A DNA stretch of 64,000 bases, taken from Litchfieldia stipae. Lineage in GTDB: Bacteria > Bacillota > Bacilli > Bacillales > Bacillaceae_L. Both the position numbers and the translations under genes were made by a program. Under the pieces are notes generated by a model, which saw only the letters and a program-made list of their open reading frames with translations, had not been told where the DNA came from and searched no databases. The stretch spans positions 1 through 64,000 of the forward strand of contig NZ_JACYHA010000007.1 of the NCBI RefSeq assembly GCF_014837155.1. Direction: 5' to 3'. Below are positions 8,709 through 17,772 of this stretch, one piece after another (position 1 is the stretch's first letter; every line of letters begins with the position of its first letter).

Positions 8709-9200
8709 ATGAAGCAGCTGTACATCAAGCAAAAGGTATTCAGTCTAGCTGGAAAATTCACAGTAAAGAATCAACAGGAGGAGGATGTGTATTTCGTCGA
8801 GGGCAGTTTCATGCAATTCCCAAAGACGTTCTCCATCATGAATTCGTCAAGAGAACAAGTAGCAATCATTACGAAAAAAGTGTTCAGCTTCTTACCAAAG
8901 TTTTACGTTGAGGTAGATGGTCAAGAAGAGTTAACAATTAAGAAGGAGCTCTCCTTCTTAAAAGCACGTTATTCGATTGAAGCTGCCAATATCGAGGTTC
9001 ACGGTAACTGGTGGGATATGAACTTCGAAGTATTGCAGAACGGAAAAGTCGTCGGCAAAGTTAACAAAGAATGGTTCACCTGGGGCGATAGCTACAAGGT
9101 TGAAATCCTGAATGAAGAAATGGAGAAAATCATCATTGCAATCGTTGTCGCCATCGATTGTGTGAAAGCTGATGACGCATCATCTTCGGCGGCTACTTAA
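8709..9200 (+). CDS. LURP-one-related (YxjI-like) family protein
   Basis: A 163-aa protein of the LURP-one-related/YxjI family, a tubby-like beta-barrel fold whose bacterial role is unknown. The N-terminal YIKQKVFSLAGKFTVKN and the central pattern of alternating beta strands (NWWDMNFEVLQNGKVVGKVNKEW) are typical. The last 13 residues (ADDASSSAAT) are low-complexity. AAGGAGGG precedes the ATG. The gene stands alone ahead of the large tandem array and may be terminated by the GTCGAGGGACAATGTTCCCTCGGC hairpin at about 9220-9243. Confidence 0.8.
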   Translation: MKQLYIKQKVFSLAGKFTVKNQQEEDVYFVEGSFMQFPKTFSIMNSSREQVAIITKKVFSFLPKFYVEVDGQEELTIKKELSFLKARYSIEAANIEVHGNWWDMNFEVLQNGKVVGKVNKEWFTWGDSYKVEILNEEMEKIIIAIVVAIDCVKADDASSSAAT

Positions 9201-9244
9201 AATTCTGCGTGTGAATGAGGTCGAGGGACAATGTTCCCTCGGCC

Positions 9245-10375
9245 TTATCTTATTTATTCAACGGAGATTGTAAGGAATTCGACGAAACTGAGTGATATTC
9301 CGACGAAAGATCAGCAAGATTCAACGGAAGGGCTCTTCCTGGCTGTAACATATCCATTATTCCAACGAAAATTGAGCTCTATTCAACGAAACTCTACCCT
9401 TTTCCGACGAAAGATCAGTATGATTCAACGGAAGGGCTCTTCCTGGCTGTAGCATTCCCATTATTCCAACGAAAATTGAGCTCTATTCAACGAAACTCTA
9501 CCCTTTTCCGACCAAAGATCAATATGATTCAACGGAAGGGCTCTCCCTGGCTGAAGCATATCCATTATTCCAACGAAAATTGAGCTCTATTCAACGAAAC
9601 TCTACCCTTTTCCGACGAAAGATCAGTATGATTCAACGGAAGTGGACTTCCTGGCTGATGCATACCCATTATTCCAACGAAAATTGAGCTCTATTCAACG
9701 AAACTCAGCCATATTCCGACGAAAGATCAGTATGATTCAACGGAAGGGCTCTCCCTGGCTGAAGCATATCCATTATTCCAACGAAAATTGACCACTTTCA
9801 ACGAAACTCAGCCACTTTCCGACGAAAAATCAATATGATTCAACGGAAGGGCTCTTCCTGGCTGTAGCATATCCATTATTCCAACGATAATTGAACACTA
9901 TTCAACGAAACTTAGCCCTATTCCGACGAAAGATCAGCAAGATTCAACGGAAGGGCTCTTCCTCGCTGAAGCATATCCATTATTCCAACGAAAATTGAGC
10001 TCTATTCAACGAAATTCAGCCATATTCCGACGAAAGATCAATATGAATCAACGGAAGGGCTCTCCCTGGCTGAAGCATATCCATTATTCCAACTAAAATT
10101 GAGCTCTATTCAACGAAACTCTACCCTTTTCCGACGAAAGATCAATATGATTCAACGGAAGGGCTCTTCCTGGCTGAAGCATATCCATTATTCCAACTAA
10201 AATTGAGCTCTATTCAACGAAAATCAACCATATTCCGACGAAAGATCAGCAAGATTCAACGGAAGTGGACTTCCTGGCTGAAGCATATCCATTATTCCAA
10301 CGAAAATTGAGCTCTATTCAACGAAACTCAGCCCTATTCCGACGAAACAACAACATAATCCAACGAAGTTCACCG
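9245..10375. repeat. 104-bp tandem array, about 11 units
   Basis: TTCAACGGAAG recurs at 9320, 9423, 9528, 9632, 9736, 9839, 9943, 10047, 10151 and 10255, a period of 103-105 bp, with partial units at both ends. Inside each unit a shorter motif TTCNRACGAAA recurs at offsets of about 0, 40, 62 and 82 bp, so the unit is itself built from pieces of about 20-22 bp. Because 104 is not a multiple of 3, the short open frames here do not keep a repeated peptide, and I call none. A related array of the same period lies at 26015-26660. Confidence 0.95.
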
Positions 10376-10398
10376 ACCATCTCTTCTGATCCATTTTC

Positions 10399-10419
10399 GG
10401 CAAACTGAGAACCGTCCCC
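10399..10419. repeat. Solo right half of the dispersed inverted repeat
   Basis: GGCAAACTGAGAACCGTCCC is present without a matching left arm nearby. It lies between the 104-bp array and the terminator of the binding-protein gene. Confidence 0.85.
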
Positions 10420-10454
10420 AACTTGCACAACTTGCCCCCCCGCTCTGCCCCAAA

Positions 10455-10483
10455 CAAAAAAGCCAGGAGATTTCTCCCCTGGC
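10455..10483 (-). terminator. Terminator of the binding-protein gene
   Basis: On the minus strand GCCAGGGGAG pairs with CTCCTGGC and is followed by TTTTTTG, just after the stop codon at 10494. Confidence 0.85.
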
Positions 10484-10493
10484 CCTTCTTTTA

Positions 10494-12077
10494 TTATTTT
10501 GTTAATGATACGTTATGGAAGAATGGAGTTCCACTGAAGTTTACAAACAGTCCGTCGATTCCGTTCATACCGTGAACGAAGTCAGGATGTTGTAGGTACA
10601 CCATTGGAGCTTCATCGATTAGGATTTGTGATACTTCTGCGTATGCAGCGTTACGCTCGTTTTGGTCAGTTGAAGTACGACCTTTGTCTAATAACTCGTC
10701 AACTTTTTCATTCGTGTAGAATGCACGGTTACCTGGAGTTCCATGCATTGAAGAATGGAATAGTGCGTATAGACCGTAGTCAGCATCACCTGTTACAGTC
10801 GTCCAACCAAGTACGAACATTTCATGCTCTCCAGCACCAGTCTTTTCTAAGAAAGCGCCCCACTCGATAATTTCGATTGAAACAGTGATTCCAATTTCAG
10901 CTAATTGTGCTTGAACTAATTCACCGATGTCAGCACGTTCTTTACTTCCTTCGTTTACATAAAGAGTTGTCTCAAATCCATCTGGAAAACCAGCTTCAGC
11001 TAATAATGCTTTTGCTGCTTCTACATTGAATTCAAGTGGCTTAAGATCTTGAGAGTTACCTACAACTGTTGGAGCAAGTGGACCTACAGCTGGTACCCCT
11101 TGACCATCAAGAATTCCATTAACGATATCGTCTTTATTGATTGCCATTGCGATCGCTTGACGTACTTTTACGTTGTTAAATGGCTCTTTGTTGATGTTGA
11201 AACTTACATAGTCCATACGAGTACCTTTTACGCGATCAAGCTCAACACCGTCAATTGCTTCTACCATTGTTACGTCAGAAGAACCAACTAACATGACGTG
11301 TGCTTCACCTGTTTCAAGCATTGCTACACGTGTAGCTTGCTCAGGAATAACTTTCATTACGATTGAGTCAACTTTCGCTGGCTCACCCCAGTAATCTTCG
11401 TTTTTCACGAACTTGATTTCAGCGCCACGGTTCCAAGATTCAAATTTGAATGGACCTGTACCTACTGGATTTTCATCTACCTTTTTACCACCATTATTTT
11501 CTTCTTCAATCGCTGAAGGAGCAATAATTGAACCTGCATTATGAGCTAAGTGAGATGGTAGTGGAGCAAATGGCTCAGCTGTACTAATTTGTACAGTGTG
11601 GTCGTCTACAACAGTGATTTCAGAAATCATGTTTAGTACAACTGCACGAGGTGAAGCGAAATCTGGATCAATTAAACGCTCAAGGTTGATTTTTACAGCT
11701 TCTGCTGTGAAATCTGTTCCATCGTGGAATTTAACACCTTGTTGTAATTTGAATTCCCAAGTTGTATCATCAATTGCTTCGAACGATTCTGCTAGAGAAC
11801 CTACAACTGAACCGTCTGCAGCATATTCAGTTAAACGATCGAAAATTTGAGTTGTTGCATTTGTTGTTGCTGTATCGTTCATTCCGTGTGGATCTAATGT
11901 CGGTGCATCAGAAGGAGTAACGAATACTAACTCTCCACCTTCTTGAACTTCTGGTGTTTCTTCAGCGTCAGTGCCTGGTGTCTCTTCTTCCGTTGTGTCG
12001 TTATTTCCACTACATGCTGCTAGTACCATCATAAATGCTAGCAACAGTGCTAGAAATGCATTCTTTTTTGTCTTCAT
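10494..12077 (-). CDS. Peptide/glutathione-type ABC transporter substrate-binding lipoprotein
   Basis: A 527-aa extracellular solute-binding protein family 5 member. It has a lipoprotein signal peptide with lipobox LAAC (Cys22), an acidic linker (about 25-48), then the SBP_bac_5 domain (GSLAESFE, LQQGVKFHDGTDFTAEAV at about 115-150, NPVGTGPFKFESW near 205-217). It would be anchored on the outer face of the membrane and deliver oligopeptide-like ligands to the permeases encoded divergently from 12458. The sequence is closest in feel to proteins annotated as glutathione-binding GsiB/DppE types, but the ligand cannot be read from sequence. A GGGGG ribosome site precedes the ATG. Confidence 0.92.
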   Translation of the reverse strand: MKTKKNAFLALLLAFMMVLAACSGNNDTTEEETPGTDAEETPEVQEGGELVFVTPSDAPTLDPHGMNDTATTNATTQIFDRLTEYAADGSVVGSLAESFEAIDDTTWEFKLQQGVKFHDGTDFTAEAVKINLERLIDPDFASPRAVVLNMISEITVVDDHTVQISTAEPFAPLPSHLAHNAGSIIAPSAIEEENNGGKKVDENPVGTGPFKFESWNRGAEIKFVKNEDYWGEPAKVDSIVMKVIPEQATRVAMLETGEAHVMLVGSSDVTMVEAIDGVELDRVKGTRMDYVSFNINKEPFNNVKVRQAIAMAINKDDIVNGILDGQGVPAVGPLAPTVVGNSQDLKPLEFNVEAAKALLAEAGFPDGFETTLYVNEGSKERADIGELVQAQLAEIGITVSIEIIEWGAFLEKTGAGEHEMFVLGWTTVTGDADYGLYALFHSSMHGTPGNRAFYTNEKVDELLDKGRTSTDQNERNAAYAEVSQILIDEAPMVYLQHPDFVHGMNGIDGLFVNFSGTPFFHNVSLTK

Positions 12078-12457
12078 GCATAAACCCCCAGTTTTTATTT
12101 TTTGTACCCATGCTTGCTTACATGGTCTCGTCTATAATAATCTAAAAATTACAAACAAACAATATATTTTGAATAAAAATTTTCATTCTTTAGTCCTTTT
12201 AAACGATAAACCAATAAAGTAAGCATTTTAGTAGAATAGTAATCTTTGTCAGATTTTTTCACAAAAGTAGCAAAGATTGGTGATTTATTACGGATTCCGA
12301 AGATTCTAAAATACTCGAACTAACATTATAATCTATAAAAATATAATAATCATACTATTGTAATATTTTTGAGTAATCGGTATTATAGAACTACTGTGTA
12401 AAACAACTGTAATCAAAAATTAATAATCAAAAGAATAGAAAGGATGGGGAATAAGGA
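12078..12457. other. Divergent promoter region of the ABC importer
   Basis: This 380-bp, very AT-rich gap separates the binding-protein gene (-) from the permease gene (+) and must hold both promoters. I see no riboswitch, palindromic operator or coding signal I can defend. AAAATTTTCATTCTT at about 12175-12190 loosely resembles a CodY box but is too degenerate to call. Confidence 0.5.
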
Positions 12458-13366
12458 ATGAGCCAACCACAGCTACAGCCTACTTCAACAGGTACTGTTC
12501 CTATCAATGAGCCAAATGAGAGACTCACTTCCTCTAAGCAATTCTTAAGGAAGTTAGCTAAGAATAAGGCGGCTATTGCAGGTGCTTTGATCGTTACAGT
12601 ATTTATTTCACTAGCTATTTTCGCTCCACTTATCGCACCACACAGTCCAACTACAATGAATATCGCAAACAAATTACAGCCACCATCTGCTGAACATTGG
12701 TTTGGAACAGATGACAAAGGACGAGATATCTTAAGCCGTCTCCTCTATGGATCTAGGATTTCCTTAACTGTAGGGATTGTTTCAACGATTCTAGGAGCAA
12801 TTGTTGGAATTGTTCTAGGAATTGTTGCTGGCTATTATGGCCGCTGGGTCGATTCTCTATTAATGAGAATTTGTGATGTTTTACTAGCTTTCCCAGGAAT
12901 TCTATTAGCTCTAGCAATTGTTAGTGTATTAGGAGCTAGTACGACAAACGTGATTATCGCGATTGCCTTCTTTGCGGTTCCGACATTTGCGAGAATTGTA
13001 CGAGGGTCGACATTAAGTGTGAAAAAACTAGAGTATATTGATGCGATTCGAGCAATGGGAGCAACAGATGGTAGAATTATTTTCCGCCATATCCTTCCGA
13101 ACATCGTTTCACCAATCATAGTTCAATCAACCCTTTATATCGCTTCTGCCATTATTACTGCTGCAGCACTTTCATTCCTTGGAATGGGAACACAGCCACC
13201 AGATCCTGAATGGGGAACGATGCTGAGCCAGGGAAGATCGTATATTCGTCAGGCACCACATATTACTCTGTTTCCAGGGTTAGTTATCTTAGTAGTAGTA
13301 ATTGGCTTCAATCTATTTGGTGACGGTCTGCGTGACGCGCTAGATCCAAAGACAAAAAAATCATAA
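12458..13366 (+). CDS. ABC transporter permease, OppC/DppC type
   Basis: A 302-aa integral membrane subunit. It has an OppC N-terminal segment with a first TM helix at about 40-60, then the signature GTDDKGRDILSRLLYG (about 84-99), then the BPD_transp_1 domain with about five further helices. The EAA-loop sequence (AIRAMGATDGRIIFRHILP), which contacts the ATPases, lies near 190-215. It is first in a four-gene operon; the usual order in Opp/Dpp operons is B before C, so this operon is inverted in that respect. Start from AAGGATGGGG upstream of the ATG. Confidence 0.93.
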   Translation: MSQPQLQPTSTGTVPINEPNERLTSSKQFLRKLAKNKAAIAGALIVTVFISLAIFAPLIAPHSPTTMNIANKLQPPSAEHWFGTDDKGRDILSRLLYGSRISLTVGIVSTILGAIVGIVLGIVAGYYGRWVDSLLMRICDVLLAFPGILLALAIVSVLGASTTNVIIAIAFFAVPTFARIVRGSTLSVKKLEYIDAIRAMGATDGRIIFRHILPNIVSPIIVQSTLYIASAIITAAALSFLGMGTQPPDPEWGTMLSQGRSYIRQAPHITLFPGLVILVVVIGFNLFGDGLRDALDPKTKKS

Positions 13367-13383
13367 AGGGGAAGGTGAACTAA

Positions 13384-14307
13384 ATGTTTGTATTCATCCT
13401 TCGAAGACTTATTCAAACAATCCCCGTCATGATCGGGGTTACATTAGCAGTATTCTTGATGATGCACCTTATTCCTGGTGATGCAGCCAAAATTATGGCC
13501 GGAGAAAATGCAAATCCAGAGCAAGTCGAACAAATGCGTGAAAATTTAGGTCTTAATGACCCACTTCATATTCAATATTTCCGATTCCTTGGAGATGCTG
13601 TAAAAGGTGATTTAGGGACATCCATCCGAACATCTCGTCCAGTAACAGAAGAGATTTTCGATTCCCGCTTTGCGATTACAGTTCAATTAGCCTTGATTGG
13701 AACAGCTGCTGCTGTATTACTTGGCTTAATTGCAGGAATTATTTCCGCTACAAGAAAATACTCTCTGACTGATGTCGGAATTATGCTTGTTGCATTATTT
13801 GGACTATCGATGCCAAACTTCTGGCTCGGTATTATGTTGATTTATCTCTTCTCAGTGAACCTCGGTGTCCTTCCTGTTGCAGGTTGGGGAACGTGGGAGC
13901 ATATGATTCTACCAGCAATCACATTAGGAACGGGTGGAGCAGCAATCATTGCTCGTATGACACGTTCAAGTATGTTAGAGGTTATTAACCAGGATTATAT
14001 CCGAACGGCTTACGCAAAAGGTGTAAGTGACCGTCTTGTTATTTATAAGCATGCCCTACGTAATGCGTTAGTCCCTGTTGTTACAGTTGTAGGTTTACAG
14101 TTTGGTGGTTTACTAGGTGGAGCGGTTATTACGGAAACCGTATTTGCTATCAACGGTCTTGGCCGTTTGATTATCGACTCCATCCGTGCACATGATTTCC
14201 CAATGGTGCAAGGAACGATTCTCGTTTGTGCGGTCCTATTTGTACTTGTTAACTTCCTTGTTGATATTACGTACCGCCTCATTAACAAACGAATTGACAT
14301 GAACTAA
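13384..14307 (+). CDS. ABC transporter permease, OppB/DppB type
   Basis: A 307-aa membrane subunit pairing with the OppC-type permease. The N-terminus [18 protein letters not shown] is the family hallmark, followed by [13 protein letters not shown]. About six TM helices follow, and the EAA loop [20 protein letters not shown] lies near 203-222. It begins 17 bp after the upstream permease, with an AAGGTGA site, and is followed 15 bp later by the first ATPase gene, so the four genes form one transcription unit. Confidence 0.93.
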   Translation: MFVFILRRLIQTIPVMIGVTLAVFLMMHLIPGDAAKIMAGENANPEQVEQMRENLGLNDPLHIQYFRFLGDAVKGDLGTSIRTSRPVTEEIFDSRFAITVQLALIGTAAAVLLGLIAGIISATRKYSLTDVGIMLVALFGLSMPNFWLGIMLIYLFSVNLGVLPVAGWGTWEHMILPAITLGTGGAAIIARMTRSSMLEVINQDYIRTAYAKGVSDRLVIYKHALRNALVPVVTVVGLQFGGLLGGAVITETVFAINGLGRLIIDSIRAHDFPMVQGTILVCAVLFVLVNFLVDITYRLINKRIDMN

Positions 14308-14322
14308 GGAGGGTGAAATAGA

Positions 14323-15342
14323 ATGACTAATGCAAAAAACGATAATATCTTAGAAGTAATCAATCTACGTACCTCCTTTTTCACAGATGAAGGCGAGGTA
14401 AAAGCCGTAGATGGTGTGGATTTTACCATCGAAAAAGGAAAGACCCTCGGAGTGGTTGGGGAATCTGGTTCAGGGAAAAGTATCACGTCCCTATCGATTC
14501 TTAGATTACTAGAGGAAACATCTGGTAAAATCGTGGGCGGAGAAATTCGTTTCAAAGGCGAAAATCTTCTCGACAAAACGAAAAAACAAATGATGGGGAT
14601 TCGTGGAAATAATATTTCAATGATCTTCCAGGAGCCAATGACTTCATTGAACCCTACCCTAACTTGTGGGGAGCAAATTGCGGAATCGGTACGGATTCAT
14701 CAGAAATTAAACCGTAAAGAGGCATGGAAAAAGGCGGTTGAAATGCTTACGCTTGTTGGTATTCCATCCCCTGAAAAGCGTGCGAAGCAATACCCGTTTG
14801 AATTATCAGGTGGGATGCGCCAGCGTGTGATGATCGCCATTGCGCTTGCTTGTAATCCAGAGTTGTTAATTGCCGATGAGCCAACAACAGCCCTAGACGT
14901 TACGATTCAAGCACAAATTCTTGATTTAATTAAGAAGCTACAGGAAGAGTTAGGAACTTCCCTGATGATGATCACTCATGACCTAGGTGTTGTTGCTGAA
15001 ATGTGTGATTATGTTGCCGTTATGTACTGTGGGAAGGTCGTTGAATATGCGGATAAGAAAACGCTATTCACTGATCCTAAGCACCCTTATACAGTTGGAT
15101 TATTAAACTCTGTACCAAAGCATGACCAGGATTATGAAGGTGACCTATCCGTGATTCCTGGTTCCGTTCCAAGTCCATTCAATTTGCCACAGGGCTGTCG
15201 TTTCGCTCCAAGATGTCCGCATGCAAGAGACCTATGTCGCGCGGAATTGCCTGAGCTAATAGACACAAAGGATGGCGAACAGGTTCGTTGTTGGATATAC
15301 AGTGATAAATGGGAAAAACAAGAGGAGGTATCCCAGCGATGA
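14323..15342 (+). CDS. ABC transporter ATP-binding protein, OppD/DppD type
   Basis: A 339-aa cytoplasmic ATPase. Walker A GESGSGKS (about 46-53), signature LSGGMRQRV (about 162-170), Walker [13 protein letters not shown] (about 181-192), switch His in ITHDLGVV. The C-terminal oligopeptide-HPY domain carries four cysteines ([15 protein letters not shown]...RCW, about 286-325), the pattern that binds a 4Fe-4S cluster in some OppD/DppD proteins. It overlaps the next gene by 4 bp (ATGA), implying translational coupling. Confidence 0.94.
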   Translation: MTNAKNDNILEVINLRTSFFTDEGEVKAVDGVDFTIEKGKTLGVVGESGSGKSITSLSILRLLEETSGKIVGGEIRFKGENLLDKTKKQMMGIRGNNISMIFQEPMTSLNPTLTCGEQIAESVRIHQKLNRKEAWKKAVEMLTLVGIPSPEKRAKQYPFELSGGMRQRVMIAIALACNPELLIADEPTTALDVTIQAQILDLIKKLQEELGTSLMMITHDLGVVAEMCDYVAVMYCGKVVEYADKKTLFTDPKHPYTVGLLNSVPKHDQDYEGDLSVIPGSVPSPFNLPQGCRFAPRCPHARDLCRAELPELIDTKDGEQVRCWIYSDKWEKQEEVSQR

Positions 15343-16349
15343 GCACAAAAACCTTGTTAGAAGTTAAAAATCTCAAGCAATACTTCCCCATCAAAGGTGG
15401 TATCCTAGGACGTACTGTGAATCATGTAAAAGCAGTTGATGACATCAGCTTTTCGATTAAAGAAGGTGAAACGGTTAGTATCGTTGGGGAATCTGGATGT
15501 GGGAAATCAACTACAGGAAGAGCCATCCTACGCCTAGACAATCCGTATTCTGGTGAAGTCATGTTTGACGGAGAAGACTTATTAAGCTTAAATAAAAAGG
15601 AAATGAGAAAAAAACGTAGCGATCTTCAGATCATTTTCCAAGATCCGTACGCTTCACTCAATCCTAGACAAACCGTCTTTCAAATCTTAGACGAAGCGCT
15701 CGAAATTCAAAACGTCGTTCCTAGAAAAGACCGTCGAAAAGTGATTGAAGAATTGCTTCAAACAGTTGGTATCGGTGCACACCAAATCGATCGCCACCCA
15801 CATGAATTCAGTGGTGGTCAACGTCAACGTGTCGGAATTGCAAGAGCCCTATCCGTGAATCCGAAGTTGATTATCTGTGATGAAGCCGTATCAGCGCTTG
15901 ACGTTTCGATCCAAGCACAGGTATTAAATCTATTAAAAGACCTGCAACGAAAGTTCCAGTTAACTTATTTATTCATCTCACATGATCTTGGAGTTGTTCG
16001 TCATATCTCTGATCGTATCATTGTTATGTATCTAGGAAAAATCGTTGAAATCTCTGACAAAAAATCATTATTTGAAAGTCCACAGCATCCTTACACACAT
16101 GCTCTACTTTCAGCGATTCCTAGTACAAATATCGAAGAAAAGAAAGAGAGAATTATCTTAAAAGGAGACGTCCCTTCTCCTATCAATCCTCCTTCTGGCT
16201 GTCGCTTCCATACACGCTGTCCGTTCGCCTACGACCGCTGTCGTACGGAAGAACCAAAGCTACACCGTGTCGACGAAGGACAACAAGCCGCTTGTCATTT
16301 AGTCGAAGAAGGAAAAATCAACCTGTCTGAACTATCAGCAGCGAAATAA
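15339..16349 (+). CDS. ABC transporter ATP-binding protein, OppF/DppF type
   Basis: A 336-aa ATPase partner of the preceding subunit. Walker [10 protein letters not shown], signature FSGGQRQRV, Walker [13 protein letters not shown], and a C-terminal HPY domain again with clustered cysteines ([14 protein letters not shown]...CH). The Walker B acidic pair reads DEAVSALD where the sister subunit has DEPTTALD. The frame is open further upstream (to 15309), but the ATG at 15339, preceded by GAGGAGG and overlapping the upstream stop by 4 bp, is the natural start. Last gene of the importer operon. Confidence 0.94.
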   Translation: MSTKTLLEVKNLKQYFPIKGGILGRTVNHVKAVDDISFSIKEGETVSIVGESGCGKSTTGRAILRLDNPYSGEVMFDGEDLLSLNKKEMRKKRSDLQIIFQDPYASLNPRQTVFQILDEALEIQNVVPRKDRRKVIEELLQTVGIGAHQIDRHPHEFSGGQRQRVGIARALSVNPKLIICDEAVSALDVSIQAQVLNLLKDLQRKFQLTYLFISHDLGVVRHISDRIIVMYLGKIVEISDKKSLFESPQHPYTHALLSAIPSTNIEEKKERIILKGDVPSPINPPSGCRFHTRCPFAYDRCRTEEPKLHRVDEGQQAACHLVEEGKINLSELSAAK

Positions 16350-16355
16350 GGGCGG

Positions 16356-16387
16356 GAAGCACGGGGGTTCTCGTGCTTCTTTTTTTG
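16356..16387 (+). terminator. Terminator of the ABC importer operon
   Basis: GAAGCACG (16356-16363) pairs with CGTGCTTC (16372-16379), followed by TTTTTTT. The stem sequence resembles the inner arm (GAAGC..GCTTC) of one subtype of the dispersed repeats. Confidence 0.85.
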
Positions 16388-16393
16388 TACTTT

Positions 16394-16546
16394 GTGGTGC
16401 CTGTCACCAGTCGATTTTTCTTGTTTCACTGGAAAAGTGGCAGTGTTGGGACGGTTCTCATACTTCCTTTCTGGCAGTACCGGGACGGTTCTCACGCTTC
16501 CCTTTTCTTCACACTAAATCGACATGCAAATGGAGGAACCGTCCCC
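16394..16546. repeat. Composite dispersed-repeat cluster
   Basis: It begins with a GTGGTGCCTGTCACC block (about 16394), then has two left halves GGGACGGTTCTCA in tandem at 16448 and 16482 and one right half AGGAACCGTCCCC ending at 16546. This looks like nested or duplicated copies. Confidence 0.8.
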
Positions 16547-16607
16547 ACACATCCGGGCACTTATCATCAGCCCCACTCTACACTAAAAAGGAGTTTGATA
16601 AATCATT

Positions 16608-17705
16608 ATGTTCATTCTAATTCTACTCATATCCCTGCTCATTTATGGCGGACTTGTCTACTATATTGGCTGGCGCGGGTATCGCTGGCTTCGACCGGAA
16701 TCATCAAGTCGACGGTTCAAGATCTTATACAGCCTCGTGATCGCACTAGCAGCTAGCTCCTTTATTTGGGGCCGCATGTCTGGCCTCACCATTTTAAATA
16801 TCATTGGCTCTTACTGGATGGCATGCTTTTACTTGCTGTTACTATTAGTGCCCCTTGCTCATCTAACAGTTACCCTCTTGCGTCTCACCAAACTATCGAG
16901 ACAAAGAACACACAAATGGGCTGGGATTATCACTTTAGCACTGTTCATATCTTTCCTAGCATACGGCACATTTAACGCATACAGCCCGGTCGTTCAAAGC
17001 TATGAAATCGAGATGGAAAAAGGCTCCTCAACATTGGACAACCTCCATATTGCGATGGCGGCAGATACACATTTTGGTCTACTATCAGGTAAGGATCACG
17101 CGGAGCGTATGGTAAAAGAAATCAACGCACTGAACCCTGATCTCATCCTAATACCCGGAGATCTCTTCGACGATGATGTACAACCTTTCCTTGATCAGAA
17201 GATTGATCAAATATTATCCAATCTCCACGCACCATACGGAGTCTATGCCTCACTAGGGAATCATGACAAGCATGACGGGACCATGCAACAGCTAATTGAC
17301 GCACTCGAAAATAGCGGCATCACCGTCCTGTATGATGAAACAATCGAAGTCCAAGGTCAATTCACACTCATTGGACGCAAAGATCGTACCGAACGCGACA
17401 GACTACCTTTAGACGTTCTAATGAAGGATGTGGACCTGACAAAACCTGCCTTCCTCATCGATCATCAGCCATATGATCTTGACATTGCACAGCAAGAAGG
17501 CATTGACCTAATGGTCTCAGGCCATACCCATCGTGGGCAGGTCTTCCCTGGCAACCTAATCACAAAATCGATCTACAAAAATGATTGGGGCTATTTACAA
17601 AAAGAACAGCTACACACGTTCGTTACATCCGGTTTCGGCTTCTGGGGTCCCCCTATTCGAATCGGAACACGCTCTGAAATCGTTAGTATCCATATACAAT
17701 TCTGA
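16608..17705 (+). CDS. Membrane-anchored metallophosphoesterase (YkuE/YaeI-like)
   Basis: A 365-aa protein with a multi-helix N-terminal membrane domain (about four helices within 1-125) and a calcineurin-like phosphoesterase domain. All metal-site motifs are present: D153-x-H155 (ADTHFG), G-D185 (PGDLFDD), G-N218-H219-D220, and G-H306-T-H308-RGQ. It would hydrolyse phosphoesters at the membrane; the substrate is unknown. Relatives with this layout are annotated as UDP-diacylglucosamine-type or generic phosphoesterases. AAAAGGAG precedes the ATG. It stands alone, flanked by dispersed repeats on both sides. Confidence 0.88.
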   Translation: MFILILLISLLIYGGLVYYIGWRGYRWLRPESSSRRFKILYSLVIALAASSFIWGRMSGLTILNIIGSYWMACFYLLLLLVPLAHLTVTLLRLTKLSRQRTHKWAGIITLALFISFLAYGTFNAYSPVVQSYEIEMEKGSSTLDNLHIAMAADTHFGLLSGKDHAERMVKEINALNPDLILIPGDLFDDDVQPFLDQKIDQILSNLHAPYGVYASLGNHDKHDGTMQQLIDALENSGITVLYDETIEVQGQFTLIGRKDRTERDRLPLDVLMKDVDLTKPAFLIDHQPYDLDIAQQEGIDLMVSGHTHRGQVFPGNLITKSIYKNDWGYLQKEQLHTFVTSGFGFWGPPIRIGTRSEIVSIHIQF

Positions 17706-17714
17706 ATGCTACAT

Positions 17715-17769
17715 GGGGACGGTTCTCAATTTGCCTCTCTCAAAAAGAGGCAAAATAAGAACCGTCCCC
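17715..17769. repeat. Dispersed inverted repeat
   Basis: The left arm GGGGACGGTTCTCAATTTGC pairs with GCAAAATAAGAACCGTCCCC, with a short GCCTCT/AGAGGC inner stem, giving a near-continuous hairpin of about 24 bp. It lies between the convergent phosphoesterase and MocR genes and could serve as a terminator for both. Confidence 0.9.
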
Positions 17770-17772
17770 ACT

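Noticed and set aside
9231-9452. Open frames in the 104-bp array
   Set aside because: The unit length is not a multiple of three, so no peptide is kept from unit to unit, and no ribosome sites are seen.
9245-10375. CRISPR array
   Set aside because: Whole 104-bp units repeat with no unique spacers, and no cas genes are nearby.
12175-12190. CodY box in the ABC importer promoter region
   Set aside because: The match to the consensus is partial and expected by chance in such AT-rich DNA.
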